Origin: a virus
Strand: one strand, 5' to 3'
Length of the DNA stretch: 22,600 bases
IMG/VR virus record: IMGVR_UViG_3300044695_004113
Coordinates: 1-22,600 of that record
Shown: in pieces, positions 12,425 to 19,951 of the stretch
How the letters are laid out: every line of letters begins with the position of its first letter
Position numbering within the stretch: position 1 is the first letter of the stretch
Notes under the pieces: model-generated
The model's database searches: none
Seen by the model: the letters and a program-made list of their open reading frames with translations, nothing else
Told to the model about the DNA's origin: nothing
Program-made: the position numbers and the translations under genes

Positions 12425-13788
12425 CGTGTTCTCCGTGTGGTTAGTGCAGGGCTTGCGCTCAATAATACTGCACTCAACGCAACCATCGCTCGTCGCTGCG
12501 CCACTGGGATCGTTGAGTTTGATGCGATGTAGTTATCTGCAAAACCAGAGAAAATGTTTAGCGCTGCTTCGAATGCTTGTTTGATTGCTGTTGGCGCATC
12601 TTGAACGGCTGCGACGACGGCTTCTGCCTCGTCTGCTGTTAGTTCGTCTGTGTTGATTTGCTCGAAGAGCTGCGTCGCCTGGTCCTGTGTGATGGTTGCC
12701 AGAACTTGTGGGCTTGTCACAATCGCTGCGACTTGATCTGTCTGAAGTTCCTTTTCGAGCACGTCATCGATGATGGCTGCTATCTGTTCTGGTTCTGCCT
12801 CAGCCAAAGCGACGACTGTTTCTGCTATCTCGGCGTCTGAGGCTTCGCCTGGTTTGGGCGGCTCAGGTGGGAGGGTGGTTGGCGTGGGCTGGGTAGTCTG
12901 GGGTGATGTCGTTGTTGGTGGGGTTGTTGTCGTTGTTGTGGTTGGTGGTGCTGTGCTTGTGGTGGTCGTTGCAGTTGTGGTGGTTGTGGTTGTTGGCTGA
13001 TCCGTTGTGGTGGTTGTCGTTGGTGGTTCTGTTGTGGGCGGTACGGCAATGGTGGCGGGCGGCTCGTAGACGGTCGTACTGGTCGTCGAGGTAGTTGATG
13101 TTGTCGTTGTGGTGGTTGTCGTGGTGGTTGTCGTTGAAGTGGTCGTCGTTTCGGGGATGGTTGTCGAAGGGGCGCTAGTTGTTGTTTGAGGCAGGGTGCT
13201 TGTTGTCGTGGGCAGGGTGGTCGTTGGGAGGGTTGTTTCTGGCAGGGTGGTGGTCGCCTCGGTTGTGGTGCTCGGCTCGGTTGTGGTTGTCGTTGCCTGT
13301 CCTGTTCCGTAGTTCAGGTTGCTAATCGTCAGAATTCCTGGGGCGCAGCAGCTGTCAGTCGAAGCCTGGCGAATGGCGAAGGTGTCTCCTGGTTGAACGG
13401 GCGCTTCAATGGTCCCTGTCGCGTTGTTGTTCTGGGTGGGGTCTTGGAATGAAACCAGGCCCGTTGCGGCTCCGTTGATGGCGTATTGGGGTGGGTCGTA
13501 CCAGGCGCCGTCTGTCGTTTGGTAGGCCCACGTGAACGCGATGAGGGTGATGCCTTCTGGGATGGTTGTTTCGAGCTGCGTGTGGTTGGCCCGTCCCGCG
13601 CAAGTTCCGCCGTCTGGTCCAACGATGATGAAGCCATCGGCGGTTGGTGTTGCGTTGCCGCCTTCTGCTGCGATGCAGGTCTTACTGAATGTCCAGGCGC
13701 CTAGCGCGTCTGCTTTGGTTTTGGTTGGTATGAAAAGGGCGAGGAGGCTTGCTGGTATGACAATCAGCCAGCGGCTGTTTCTACCCAA
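12421..13788 (-). CDS. Secreted Thr/Pro-rich protein with C-terminal hydrophobic anchor
   Basis: About 455 aa from TTG 13788. GTG 13809 is an alternative giving 462 aa. No ATG sits near the signal peptide; the ATG at 13854 would add upstream residues that are only shadow of the previous gene. Residues 1-27 look like a signal peptide: Arg near the start, hydrophobic core IVIPASLLALFI, then a KADA cut site. Residues about 28-160 are a beta-type domain with paired cysteines, 165-315 are almost only Thr/Pro/Ser, and 320-430 are acidic and helical. The end, VALSAVLLSAS then TTRRTR, resembles a C-terminal membrane anchor with basic tail. It is ATGA-coupled to the holin-like genes. It could be a surface, lysis-linked or exclusion protein; function unknown. 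Confidence 0.75.
   Translation of the reverse strand: MGRNSRWLIVIPASLLALFIPTKTKADALGAWTFSKTCIAAEGGNATPTADGFIIVGPDGGTCAGRANHTQLETTIPEGITLIAFTWAYQTTDGAWYDPPQYAINGAATGLVSFQDPTQNNNATGTIEAPVQPGDTFAIRQASTDSCCAPGILTISNLNYGTGQATTTTTEPSTTTEATTTLPETTLPTTTLPTTTSTLPQTTTSAPSTTIPETTTTSTTTTTTTTTTTTSTTSTTSTTVYEPPATIAVPPTTEPPTTTTTTDQPTTTTTTTATTTTSTAPPTTTTTTTPPTTTSPQTTQPTPTTLPPEPPKPGEASDAEIAETVVALAEAEPEQIAAIIDDVLEKELQTDQVAAIVTSPQVLATITQDQATQLFEQINTDELTADEAEAVVAAVQDAPTAIKQAFEAALNIFSGFADNYIASNSTIPVAQRRAMVALSAVLLSASPALTTRRTR
12845..13290. repeat. Low-complexity GTTGTGGT-type repeat encoding the Thr-rich region
   Basis: ACC and ACA codon runs on the minus strand give imperfect repeats of GTTGTGGT-like sequence on the plus strand. 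They code the mucin-like stalk of the protein. Length is likely variable between relatives. Confidence 0.85.
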
Positions 13789-14111
13789 GCCTGCGCGTCT
13801 TCTTCCCACTCGTAATCTTTCCCATCCGCAGGGCGTTCTACTGGTGCTTGCCAATCGTAGTTGCTATCTAATGACCACGATGGGTATGGCTGTGGTGCGA
13901 TGAAAACGTCAGCGGTTTGCTCGTATGTGTATCCGATGGATGCGTATTGTTTTCTAATGTTGTTGTTGTATGAAGTTCGCACGCATTTTTGTTTGCGAAA
14001 ATTTCCATACCAGTCTTCTGGTGTAAGTCCATCGATAAGTTCGTTTTCGTCTTTGCCAGTAATAACTTCAGTGACGATGTTGCTTTCGTTTAAGAATGCG
14101 TAGTGTGCCAT
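13764..14111 (-). CDS. Conserved phage appendage-associated small protein
   Basis: 115 aa, acidic and aromatic. It reads MAHYAFLNESNIVTEVITG at the start, then CVRTSYNNNIRKQYASIGY, YEQTADVFIAPQPYPSW and a C-terminal EWEEDAQAWVE. I recognise this pattern (TSYN...IRKxYASIGYTYD...FI.P.PYPSW) from proteins carried by many cyanophages and other aquatic phages, usually near fibre genes. Its function is not established; fibre or appendage association is inferred from location. The ATG shares one base with the stop of the glycine-rich gene, indicating coupled translation. Confidence 0.7.
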   Translation of the reverse strand: MAHYAFLNESNIVTEVITGKDENELIDGLTPEDWYGNFRKQKCVRTSYNNNIRKQYASIGYTYEQTADVFIAPQPYPSWSLDSNYDWQAPVERPADGKDYEWEEDAQAWVETAAG

Positions 14112-14947
14112 TAGACAGTGACCGTTCCTGTTCCAGCTGTAAATGTGTAGACGCGATAACCAGGTCGACTTGCTGTGCTCACTGAATAAGTAAGTCCTCC
14201 GCCGATTGTGGTCAAGGCATCGTAATCAGCAAGGTAAGCGATGACGACAATTCCTGAACCACCATTTCCTCCACCAGCAAAAGCAAATCGACTTTCTCCA
14301 GCACCGCCACCGCCACCGCCAGTATTCGGTGTTCCAGAACCACTGTTGCCATTGCCACCGCCACCTGAACCACCTGAACCAACAGTGCCACCGTTGTATG
14401 TTCCACCGCCACCGCCACCGCCACGAGTGACTGAAGAACCTGTTATTGATGATGCGCTTCCTGCACCGCCAGTACCGCTAGCAGCGCCGCCACCATTTCC
14501 GCCAACTGCACTAGCACCGCCGCCGCCGCCTCCTCCACGTGCAGGGTCACTGAAACCTCCACCGTTTCCGCCAGCATTTCCTTCTCCTGCTGTTCCGTTT
14601 GATGGACCGTTTGATGATGGTGAACCATTTTGACCACCGCCAGAACCTCCGACGGTTGAGTTGATGTAAGTTCCACCGCTATCTCGACCAGCACCGTAAC
14701 CGCCGCCAGTTGAAGTGATTGAACTAAAAACGGAATTTACGCCTTGACCAAATCCACCGCCACCAGCTCCAACGGTTACCGTGAAACTTGCAGGAAGTGC
14801 CAAAGTGTTAGAGCGGTAGCCACCAGCACCACCACCACCAGCTGTGCTGTTGTTGCAACCGCCACCGCCACCGCCACCAGCAATAACTAGATATTCAACT
14901 TCGGTTGGTTTGCCACCAATAGCTCCCACTCCTGCGAGTAGTTGCAT
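14111..14947 (-). CDS. Glycine-rich tail tip / adhesin-like protein
   Basis: 278 aa. After a short N-terminus with VEYLVIAGGGGGGG comes a long stretch (about residues 24-225) dominated by Gly runs broken by Ser, Asn, Ala and Thr. Then GNGGSGIVVIAYL and a C-terminal RPGYRVYTFTAGTGTVTV. This layout (EYLVVAGGGGGG at the start, GSGIVIV near the end, YTFTxxGT at the C-terminus) is a recurring phage and bacterial domain. The Gly runs may pack as polyglycine-II helices, as in T-even gp38 adhesins, with variable loops contacting the host. Its position after the appendage gene supports receptor binding. The DNA is low-complexity CCACCG-type repeat, prone to slippage. Confidence 0.75.
   Translation of the reverse strand: MQLLAGVGAIGGKPTEVEYLVIAGGGGGGGCNNSTAGGGGAGGYRSNTLALPASFTVTVGAGGGGFGQGVNSVFSSITSTGGGYGAGRDSGGTYINSTVGGSGGGQNGSPSSNGPSNGTAGEGNAGGNGGGFSDPARGGGGGGGASAVGGNGGGAASGTGGAGSASSITGSSVTRGGGGGGGTYNGGTVGSGGSGGGGNGNSGSGTPNTGGGGGGAGESRFAFAGGGNGGSGIVVIAYLADYDALTTIGGGLTYSVSTASRPGYRVYTFTAGTGTVTV
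14240..14900. repeat. Low-complexity CCACCGCCA-type repeat within the glycine-rich gene
   Basis: Repeated Gly codons give runs of CCACCGCCACC on the plus strand across most of this interval, for example around 14300-14320, 14405-14430 and 14865-14880. The repeat is coding, but it could drive in-frame expansion or contraction between related phages. Confidence 0.85.
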
Positions 14948-14949
14948 CG

Positions 14950-15333
14950 CTATGCCTTAACGTTGCCGAGCATTACCCATGCGTCGGTATCAATTTTTAG
15001 AACTGTGCAGACTGCGTATTGGTCTGCGAGTTTTAGTTTGCTGCCTGCGCTTCGAATGACTGCAGTTCCTCCTGCTACGAATGTTGCGGTTCCTGTTGAC
15101 AAATTGAAGAAGTTAACTTGATCGCCAATCGCAAATGCAACGCTCGCGTTTGCTGGGATTGTGATGGTTTCTGCAGCGACGTTGTTCAGCGTGACGAGTT
15201 TGCCGACGTCTGCTGTGCCGATTGTGTATGCGGTTCCTGTTTGCGCGTTAATTGAAACGAGGCTATTTGCCAGGATGTTCATGTTCGCTGCGGTTAGGGT
15301 GTCGCCTGGGTTGAAGCTGGGACGTAGTGCCAT
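14950..15333 (-). CDS. Small tail-appendage structural protein
   Basis: 127 aa. It begins LRPSFNPGDTLTAANMN, a phrase common at the N-terminus of phage tail-tip or fibre proteins. Then comes a beta-helix-like repeat of short strands (TITIPANASVAFAIGDQVNFF, GTATFVAGGTAVIRSAG). The C-terminus LKLADQYAVCTVLKIDTDAW ends in MLGNVKA, matching a widespread receptor-binding/appendage domain in phages of aquatic bacteria. It is placed between the hub protein and the glycine-rich tip protein, which supports a role at the tail end. The exact structural role is not visible. Confidence 0.7.
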   Translation of the reverse strand: MALRPSFNPGDTLTAANMNILANSLVSINAQTGTAYTIGTADVGKLVTLNNVAAETITIPANASVAFAIGDQVNFFNLSTGTATFVAGGTAVIRSAGSKLKLADQYAVCTVLKIDTDAWVMLGNVKA

Positions 15334-15340
15334 AATGCTT

Positions 15341-16594
15341 CTAGGTTATCGCATATGTGGCATCGTCGAGCGTGCTCGTATCCAGAATAAATGGCAGCAG
15401 CAAGTCAATCTTCCCGAGGCCCAGAATTATTTGATGTCGGCTTGGGGTTATCTGGCGTCTAAGCGATTCGATAACGACGTTTTGTGTAACGCTGCTTGGT
15501 GTTCCTGTGCCGAATGTTTTGGTGACCGAGAGGATGTCTCCGATTTCGAAGCACGCCACTTGTTCCTGTTGTGCTGTTGTGAGTCTGTTAACAAGGATGC
15601 CGACTTCTGTAAAATAGACCTCGGGCGTTTGGAATGTGGTTAGGAGGTTAGCTGCGAGGGCTGAGCCTGATGCGTTGTCAACTAGTGGCACGTCTGTTAG
15701 TGAGAAGTTTTTAATTCCGTATTCGGTTTGGCTTGCTGTTCCATTTGCAACGCTTGAGGCTGTTCCTCCTGCTATCTGTACTGAGATGCGGTTCAGGACT
15801 GTTTCTGCGCCGTAGACAGTTTGCAGCGCTTCAATCGGTATTGCGGTTGTTGCTGTTCCTCCGAGTGTTGCTATTGCTGTTCCGAAGGATGTTGTTATGC
15901 GTGGGTCAAATTGGACCAGGCCTTCTCTATCTGCGAAGAGGCGACCGTTCTCTGCAATCTGTACGGCTTGTAAGGCTTGGAGGGTGTTGGTGTTGTCTTC
16001 GTATGCAATGGTTCCACAAGTTGCGACGCCTGTTCCTATGCTTCGTAGCGCTGTTGCCCAGGAGACTTCGTTGCGATTAAGGATGGCTTCGACGCGTTGC
16101 GATGTGAGTTGTTGGCTCGGGTTGAATGCTGCGAGGTTGGTTTGGCTTAGTTGGGCTAAGGCATCAACGGCGAGGATGGTTGCTGTTGACAGGTTTGGTT
16201 CGTCGTATTCAATGTTTAAGTCGTAAATGTAGCCTTTGTACATGGCGGCCGTTCCTGCGCTGCCTCCATAAACTTCGACTTTGCGTCGTGGTGCTATTCC
16301 TAATGTGCCTTGGTACCAGGGTGATGCTGTGTTCAACGGGTCGAAGGAGCGGCTGCTTGCTCTGTCGTCTGCTGTGATGTTGAGGGTGCCTGGGTTGAAT
16401 GTGTCTAGTTGGCTGTTGCGTCCTCGGTTGATGTTTATTGTTTGGACGTATTGGGTGATGTCTACGAAGTCTGTCGTTCCTTCGATTTTGTCTGGTCCGT
16501 CGAGTGTGCTGCTGTCTAGTTTGAATATGTCTGTGAGAAATCCCACGTCGAGCTTGATTGCGAGTGTTTCGCCCCAGTTGGTTTGTTGCGCCAT
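15341..16594 (-). CDS. Minor tail protein (tail hub / distal tail-like)
   Basis: 417 aa, first large gene after the tape measure, where the distal tail and hub proteins sit. Sequence features fit beta-rich hub proteins: DFVDITQYVQTININRGR near the N-terminus, LNITADDRASSRSFDP, PRRKVEVYGG, then KGYIYDLNIEYDEP and a domain with QIAENGRLFADREG. The C-terminal third (VLNRISVQIAGG and QVACFEIGDILSVTKTFG) repeats beta patterns. Similar proteins in actinophages are called minor tail proteins; I cannot separate Dit from Tal roles from sequence alone. Stop is followed closely by the small appendage gene. Confidence 0.78.
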   Translation of the reverse strand: MAQQTNWGETLAIKLDVGFLTDIFKLDSSTLDGPDKIEGTTDFVDITQYVQTININRGRNSQLDTFNPGTLNITADDRASSRSFDPLNTASPWYQGTLGIAPRRKVEVYGGSAGTAAMYKGYIYDLNIEYDEPNLSTATILAVDALAQLSQTNLAAFNPSQQLTSQRVEAILNRNEVSWATALRSIGTGVATCGTIAYEDNTNTLQALQAVQIAENGRLFADREGLVQFDPRITTSFGTAIATLGGTATTAIPIEALQTVYGAETVLNRISVQIAGGTASSVANGTASQTEYGIKNFSLTDVPLVDNASGSALAANLLTTFQTPEVYFTEVGILVNRLTTAQQEQVACFEIGDILSVTKTFGTGTPSSVTQNVVIESLRRQITPSRHQIILGLGKIDLLLPFILDTSTLDDATYAIT

Positions 16595-16597
16595 GGG

Positions 16598-19105
16598 CTA
16601 TATCGATCCGAAGTTGAAGGTTGTCCCGTTGAGGCGTTGGTAGTCGCGGAGGTATTGGTCGAGTTCTTGCCCTACTTGGATGCCGCTTGCTCCGAGTCCA
16701 GCGTTGATAGTTATTTGTGGTCCTGCTTGTGCATAGACGAGGTCGCGGTTTCTGTTTCCGATGGTGCTGTTTGGTTGGGTAACTACCGAGGCCATCGGGT
16801 TGGTTATCCCTGCCGTTATCTTTGGGTAAAGTTTCGCAATCTCAGCGGCCTTCTCGTTTGCTGTGTTGAGGCGCTCCTGGGCTTCTGCTTCACGGTCGAT
16901 GGCGTCTGCGACTCGAATGGTCGCTTCTTCCTGGCGTCCCTTTGCTTCTGTGAGGGCGTCGCTGAATTGGGCATAAAAGTCTGAGCCAATAACGGCCCCA
17001 TAAATAAGTTCGTTCAGGGTGCTCTGTGACGTGGCCAGGTCATCTGTTGCGTCCTTCTGCTCGTCTGTGGCGTCCTTTGCTGAAAGCTTCGCCTCAGCCA
17101 GCGCTATCTCGGCTTCCCGTATCGCCTGTGGGGAGGACTCTGGGTCTAGGCGTATCTCTGCGAGCTGTCGTTCCGCATCCGCGATGGCGAAGACGGACTC
17201 CTCAACGCGGTAGCCAGCTCGTTCCACGCCTCGTTGCGCCTGGTCCAATTTGCGTTGCGCTGCGATGGCTTCTGGGGAGGCTGCTCCGTATCCAGAGACG
17301 GCTTTGTCGAGGGCGGCTTGTGCTGTCGCCACGTCGAGTGTTGCCTGGTTGAGGTCTGCTTGTGCGTTCTTCGTGTCGGTCTGTGCCTTGCTAAATGCCT
17401 TCTGTGCTGAGGTTGAAGTCCTCAGCGCGTCTGTGTATTCCTTCAGTTTTTCTTTGGCTGTCTTGATGGTTTTTGCTGCGCCGCTCGATGATGCTCCTGC
17501 GTCGTCCGATGCGTCTGTGAAGCCGTTGAGTGCTGTCTTGCTTACTTTGAGGGTGCCGTTTACGCCATCGAACTTTGCGTTGACTTCCTGGAGTTGTGCT
17601 CCTGTTAGTCCCATCTGCGTTCCTAGCTTCTTTGTGTCCAGCGTAATTTTCGGGATGTTTGGTACAAGCGGTATCTTGTTGAAGACGTCGATGAGGGTAT
17701 TAACTACCGAGACGGCAATGTTTGCGAGGGCGGTTTTCATCTCGTCGAATTTTCCGACGAAGCCTTTAACGGCGTTTACTGCAATGTTCGCGATGCCTTT
17801 AATGAAGCCAACGAAAATGTCGGGAAGTGCTGCGACTAATGCGACGATGGCTCCGCCAAGTCCCGCGATGAGTTGGCCTCCGATTGTTAGCGTCCACTTA
17901 ATAAGTGAGCCTGCGAGTCTTGTTCCTGCTGAAAGCAGCGCAGGGATTCCATCTGAAAGTACCCACTTTGCGATGTCTGCCAGGAACGTTACGAGTTGTG
18001 CGGGAAGTTGTCGCGCTGCTTTACCAACGAATGACGCGAGGGTGTCTCCTAGTCCTTGCACGACGGTCACCAGTTTTGGCAGTCCTTCTTTGTATATCCA
18101 TTCGTAGCCTTTGAGGAGGAAGTCGCGCAGTTCCCCAATGAACATAGGGATGCGTGGTTCAATCCAGCCCGTCAGCGCTTCTGCCCATCGTTGAAGTCCT
18201 GCAGCGAACGCTGGGGCTCCTGTCGTTACTGTCCAGTCGATTGCTGCTGTTATCAATTCTTGAAGTGCGTTTACAAGTATTGGGGCGCCTTCTTTGAATT
18301 TGTCAGCGATGAATTGGATGCCGCCACCTATTCCGCCTTCTGAAAGTGCGCTACCGAACTCATTAAGGACTGGCATCACTTTGTCTGTGATGAGGCTCAT
18401 CGCTCCTTCGAGTGCTGGCATAAGTGCGTAGCCGACTGATTCGACAACTTCTCCGAAGCCTGTCTTCAATCGTTGCAGTCGTCCTGAGAATGTGTCTGCT
18501 GCGACTGCTGCTGCGCCTCCGAATTGTTTATTCAATTCAGCCGTCACCAGGTTCATGTCTTTGGACTTCTTGATGTTGTCGCTCAGCGGTATTCCAAGTT
18601 TGCCAAGCGCTGCGAAGTTGCCAGTCGCGGCTTTGCTCAGGGCTGCAACTGTTGACGTCAGATCTTTACCGCTGCCTGCTGAAACGTCGAGGCTCAATTT
18701 CATGAGGTCGTTGGCTTCTGTTACCGAGCCTGTTGCACGTACGAGCTGTGCGAAGGCTGGGCGCAGGTTGTCGTCTGCGATGCCTGTCGCCAGCATCATC
18801 ACGTTGATCTGTTCTTCAACTGCTGCTATCTGACTCAAGGTTGCGCCTGTGGTCGCTTTGAGTTGTTGTGCGAGGAGGGCTTGGGACTTCTGATCTTGTG
18901 CTGCTCCTTCGACGGCTTTGTATGCGGCTGCTGCTGTCGCAGTGAAAGCGGCGGCCCCTGTTATCGCCATCGTTTTGAATGATGGCAGTAGTCCTGTTAC
19001 GCCTTTTTTGAGGGAGCCCATTCCTCCGCTTACGCTGGCGATGCCTTTGTTGAAGCCGAGGGTGTCTGAAATGAATTTAACTAAGAAGGTGCGCTCGCCA
19101 GCCAT
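16598..19105 (-). CDS. Tape measure protein
   Basis: 835 aa, the longest gene in the window. It sets tail length and is threaded through the tube by the chaperones. The N-terminus has the TP901-type pattern: FLVKFISDTLGFNKGI, an AAAFTATAAAAYKAVEGAA helix, AQDQKSQALLAQQLK, then a region with LSLDVSAGSGKDLTSTVAAL and GKLGIPLSDN, and SGRLQRLKTGFGEVVESVG. Hydrophobic segments occur near residues 400-440 (LIAGLGGAIVALVAALPDIF), likely membrane-active on DNA entry. Residues about 540-760 are Ala/Glu/Lys/Gln-rich and predicted coiled coil. At 835 residues it implies a fairly short tail. It follows the AEP gene by ten bases and ends three bases before the hub gene's start. Confidence 0.92.
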   Translation of the reverse strand: MAGERTFLVKFISDTLGFNKGIASVSGGMGSLKKGVTGLLPSFKTMAITGAAAFTATAAAAYKAVEGAAQDQKSQALLAQQLKATTGATLSQIAAVEEQINVMMLATGIADDNLRPAFAQLVRATGSVTEANDLMKLSLDVSAGSGKDLTSTVAALSKAATGNFAALGKLGIPLSDNIKKSKDMNLVTAELNKQFGGAAAVAADTFSGRLQRLKTGFGEVVESVGYALMPALEGAMSLITDKVMPVLNEFGSALSEGGIGGGIQFIADKFKEGAPILVNALQELITAAIDWTVTTGAPAFAAGLQRWAEALTGWIEPRIPMFIGELRDFLLKGYEWIYKEGLPKLVTVVQGLGDTLASFVGKAARQLPAQLVTFLADIAKWVLSDGIPALLSAGTRLAGSLIKWTLTIGGQLIAGLGGAIVALVAALPDIFVGFIKGIANIAVNAVKGFVGKFDEMKTALANIAVSVVNTLIDVFNKIPLVPNIPKITLDTKKLGTQMGLTGAQLQEVNAKFDGVNGTLKVSKTALNGFTDASDDAGASSSGAAKTIKTAKEKLKEYTDALRTSTSAQKAFSKAQTDTKNAQADLNQATLDVATAQAALDKAVSGYGAASPEAIAAQRKLDQAQRGVERAGYRVEESVFAIADAERQLAEIRLDPESSPQAIREAEIALAEAKLSAKDATDEQKDATDDLATSQSTLNELIYGAVIGSDFYAQFSDALTEAKGRQEEATIRVADAIDREAEAQERLNTANEKAAEIAKLYPKITAGITNPMASVVTQPNSTIGNRNRDLVYAQAGPQITINAGLGASGIQVGQELDQYLRDYQRLNGTTFNFGSI

Positions 19106-19115
19106 GCGCGTAATT

Positions 19116-19820
19116 CTACTCTGGTCCTCCGACTTGGTTCATGAGTGCAGTGAAGTCTTCGAGCATCGCCTTGTATTTTGCTTTGCCGTTGAGTTCGCTG
19201 TATCGGTTTGTTCCTGTTGCGCTGTTCCACCATTCTTCTGAAAGCATGACCGATTGTGGTTTGCGTTGTCGTGGTTGTCGCGCTGTTCTTGTTTGCCCTG
19301 GTTCGATGTTGTGTTCTGTTTCCCAGTTGAAGTCTGCGTCGAGGAGCGCTCCGTGTCCCTCATGGAATTCGTACGGTTGATCTGGCGCATGTTGCGGCAA
19401 GTAAAAGAGGCGGGCTGGGTCTTTGGTTTGCGGGTCGCCTTCGAGCTGCAGGCGTTGGTGAAGCCCCAGCCAAACCGCCCGCCATAATCCTGCTGGCACT
19501 CGTTCCGCCAACGGGAGGACGAGGTGGTAGTGCGGGTCTTCGTTGCTGTGCGAATAAGTGGAATATGCGAACCACTCCAGCCCGTCGAGTCTGGCGTTGT
19601 CGAATGCTTCGCCGTCCATGTCTACGACGAGGGCTTCGATGAAGCGGACGCCTTTGTTGCCTCGTTTGGTCCCTGGGTAGTATTCGACTGGCGACCAGAG
19701 GGCGCCGTCTGTTTTGTTCGGGTTTTCTTCGTGGTGTTGAAGGAGGGCTTTGAGCTCTGCCCAAGTGTCTGCGAGCGGCTTTGGTTGGGTCGCTTTGATG
19801 GATGCGAAATAGACGGGCAT
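19116..19820 (-). CDS. Free-standing archaeo-eukaryotic-type (AEP) primase-like protein
   Basis: 234 aa. AEP enzymes make primers or extend DNA with two metal-binding acidic residues. Here motif I is ALVVDMDGE (D67, D69). Motif II is the HYHLVLPL segment (H97-x-H99) after YSTYSHS, and the later DPARLFYLPQ segment (about 134-143) is characteristic of BT4734/RepB-like primase domains. Residues 165-234 form a basic, low-complexity tail and a short helical end, with no helicase domain. The ATG is preceded by AAGGAGG, a strong ribosome site. It lies between the gp10-like and tape measure genes, ten bases before the latter, which is an unexpected place for a replication enzyme. A second, larger PrimPol is at 374-2494. 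Confidence 0.72.
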   Translation of the reverse strand: MPVYFASIKATQPKPLADTWAELKALLQHHEENPNKTDGALWSPVEYYPGTKRGNKGVRFIEALVVDMDGEAFDNARLDGLEWFAYSTYSHSNEDPHYHLVLPLAERVPAGLWRAVWLGLHQRLQLEGDPQTKDPARLFYLPQHAPDQPYEFHEGHGALLDADFNWETEHNIEPGQTRTARQPRQRKPQSVMLSEEWWNSATGTNRYSELNGKAKYKAMLEDFTALMNQVGGPE

Positions 19821-19847
19821 TGGTCCTCCTTCCTTTTACCTTACTGG

Positions 19848-19950
19848 GTTCCCACCGTTCTGGCCCGCTTCGGGTTGGTCCCTCGTGGGGCTTCGACCGT
19901 TCCCACCGTTCCCACCGTTCTGGCCCGCTTCGGGTTGGTCCCTCGTGGGG
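19848..19950. repeat. 60-bp-period tandem direct repeat (two copies of a 43-bp core)
   Basis: Positions 19848-19890 and 19908-19950 are identical over 43 bases, offset by exactly 60. The core contains CCCG-CTT-CGGG (a small hairpin) and the 9-mer CCGTTCCCA. Between the copies the 9-mer is repeated head to tail (19897-19905, 19906-19914) and then partly again. The repeat abuts the stop of the gp10-like gene and fills most of the gap before the AEP primase gene. It could be a regulatory or origin-type iteron region; no function is shown. Confidence 0.85.
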
Positions 19951-19951
19951 G

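Noticed and set aside
12846-13290. Repeat array resembling CRISPR or satellite DNA
   Set aside because: The repeats are imperfect Thr/Pro codon runs in frame with a long coding sequence; no spacers or constant-length units.
17250-18107. 285-codon open frame on the plus strand
   Set aside because: It is antisense to the tape measure gene, with Ser/Ala-rich shadow composition and no ribosome site or neighbours in the same direction.
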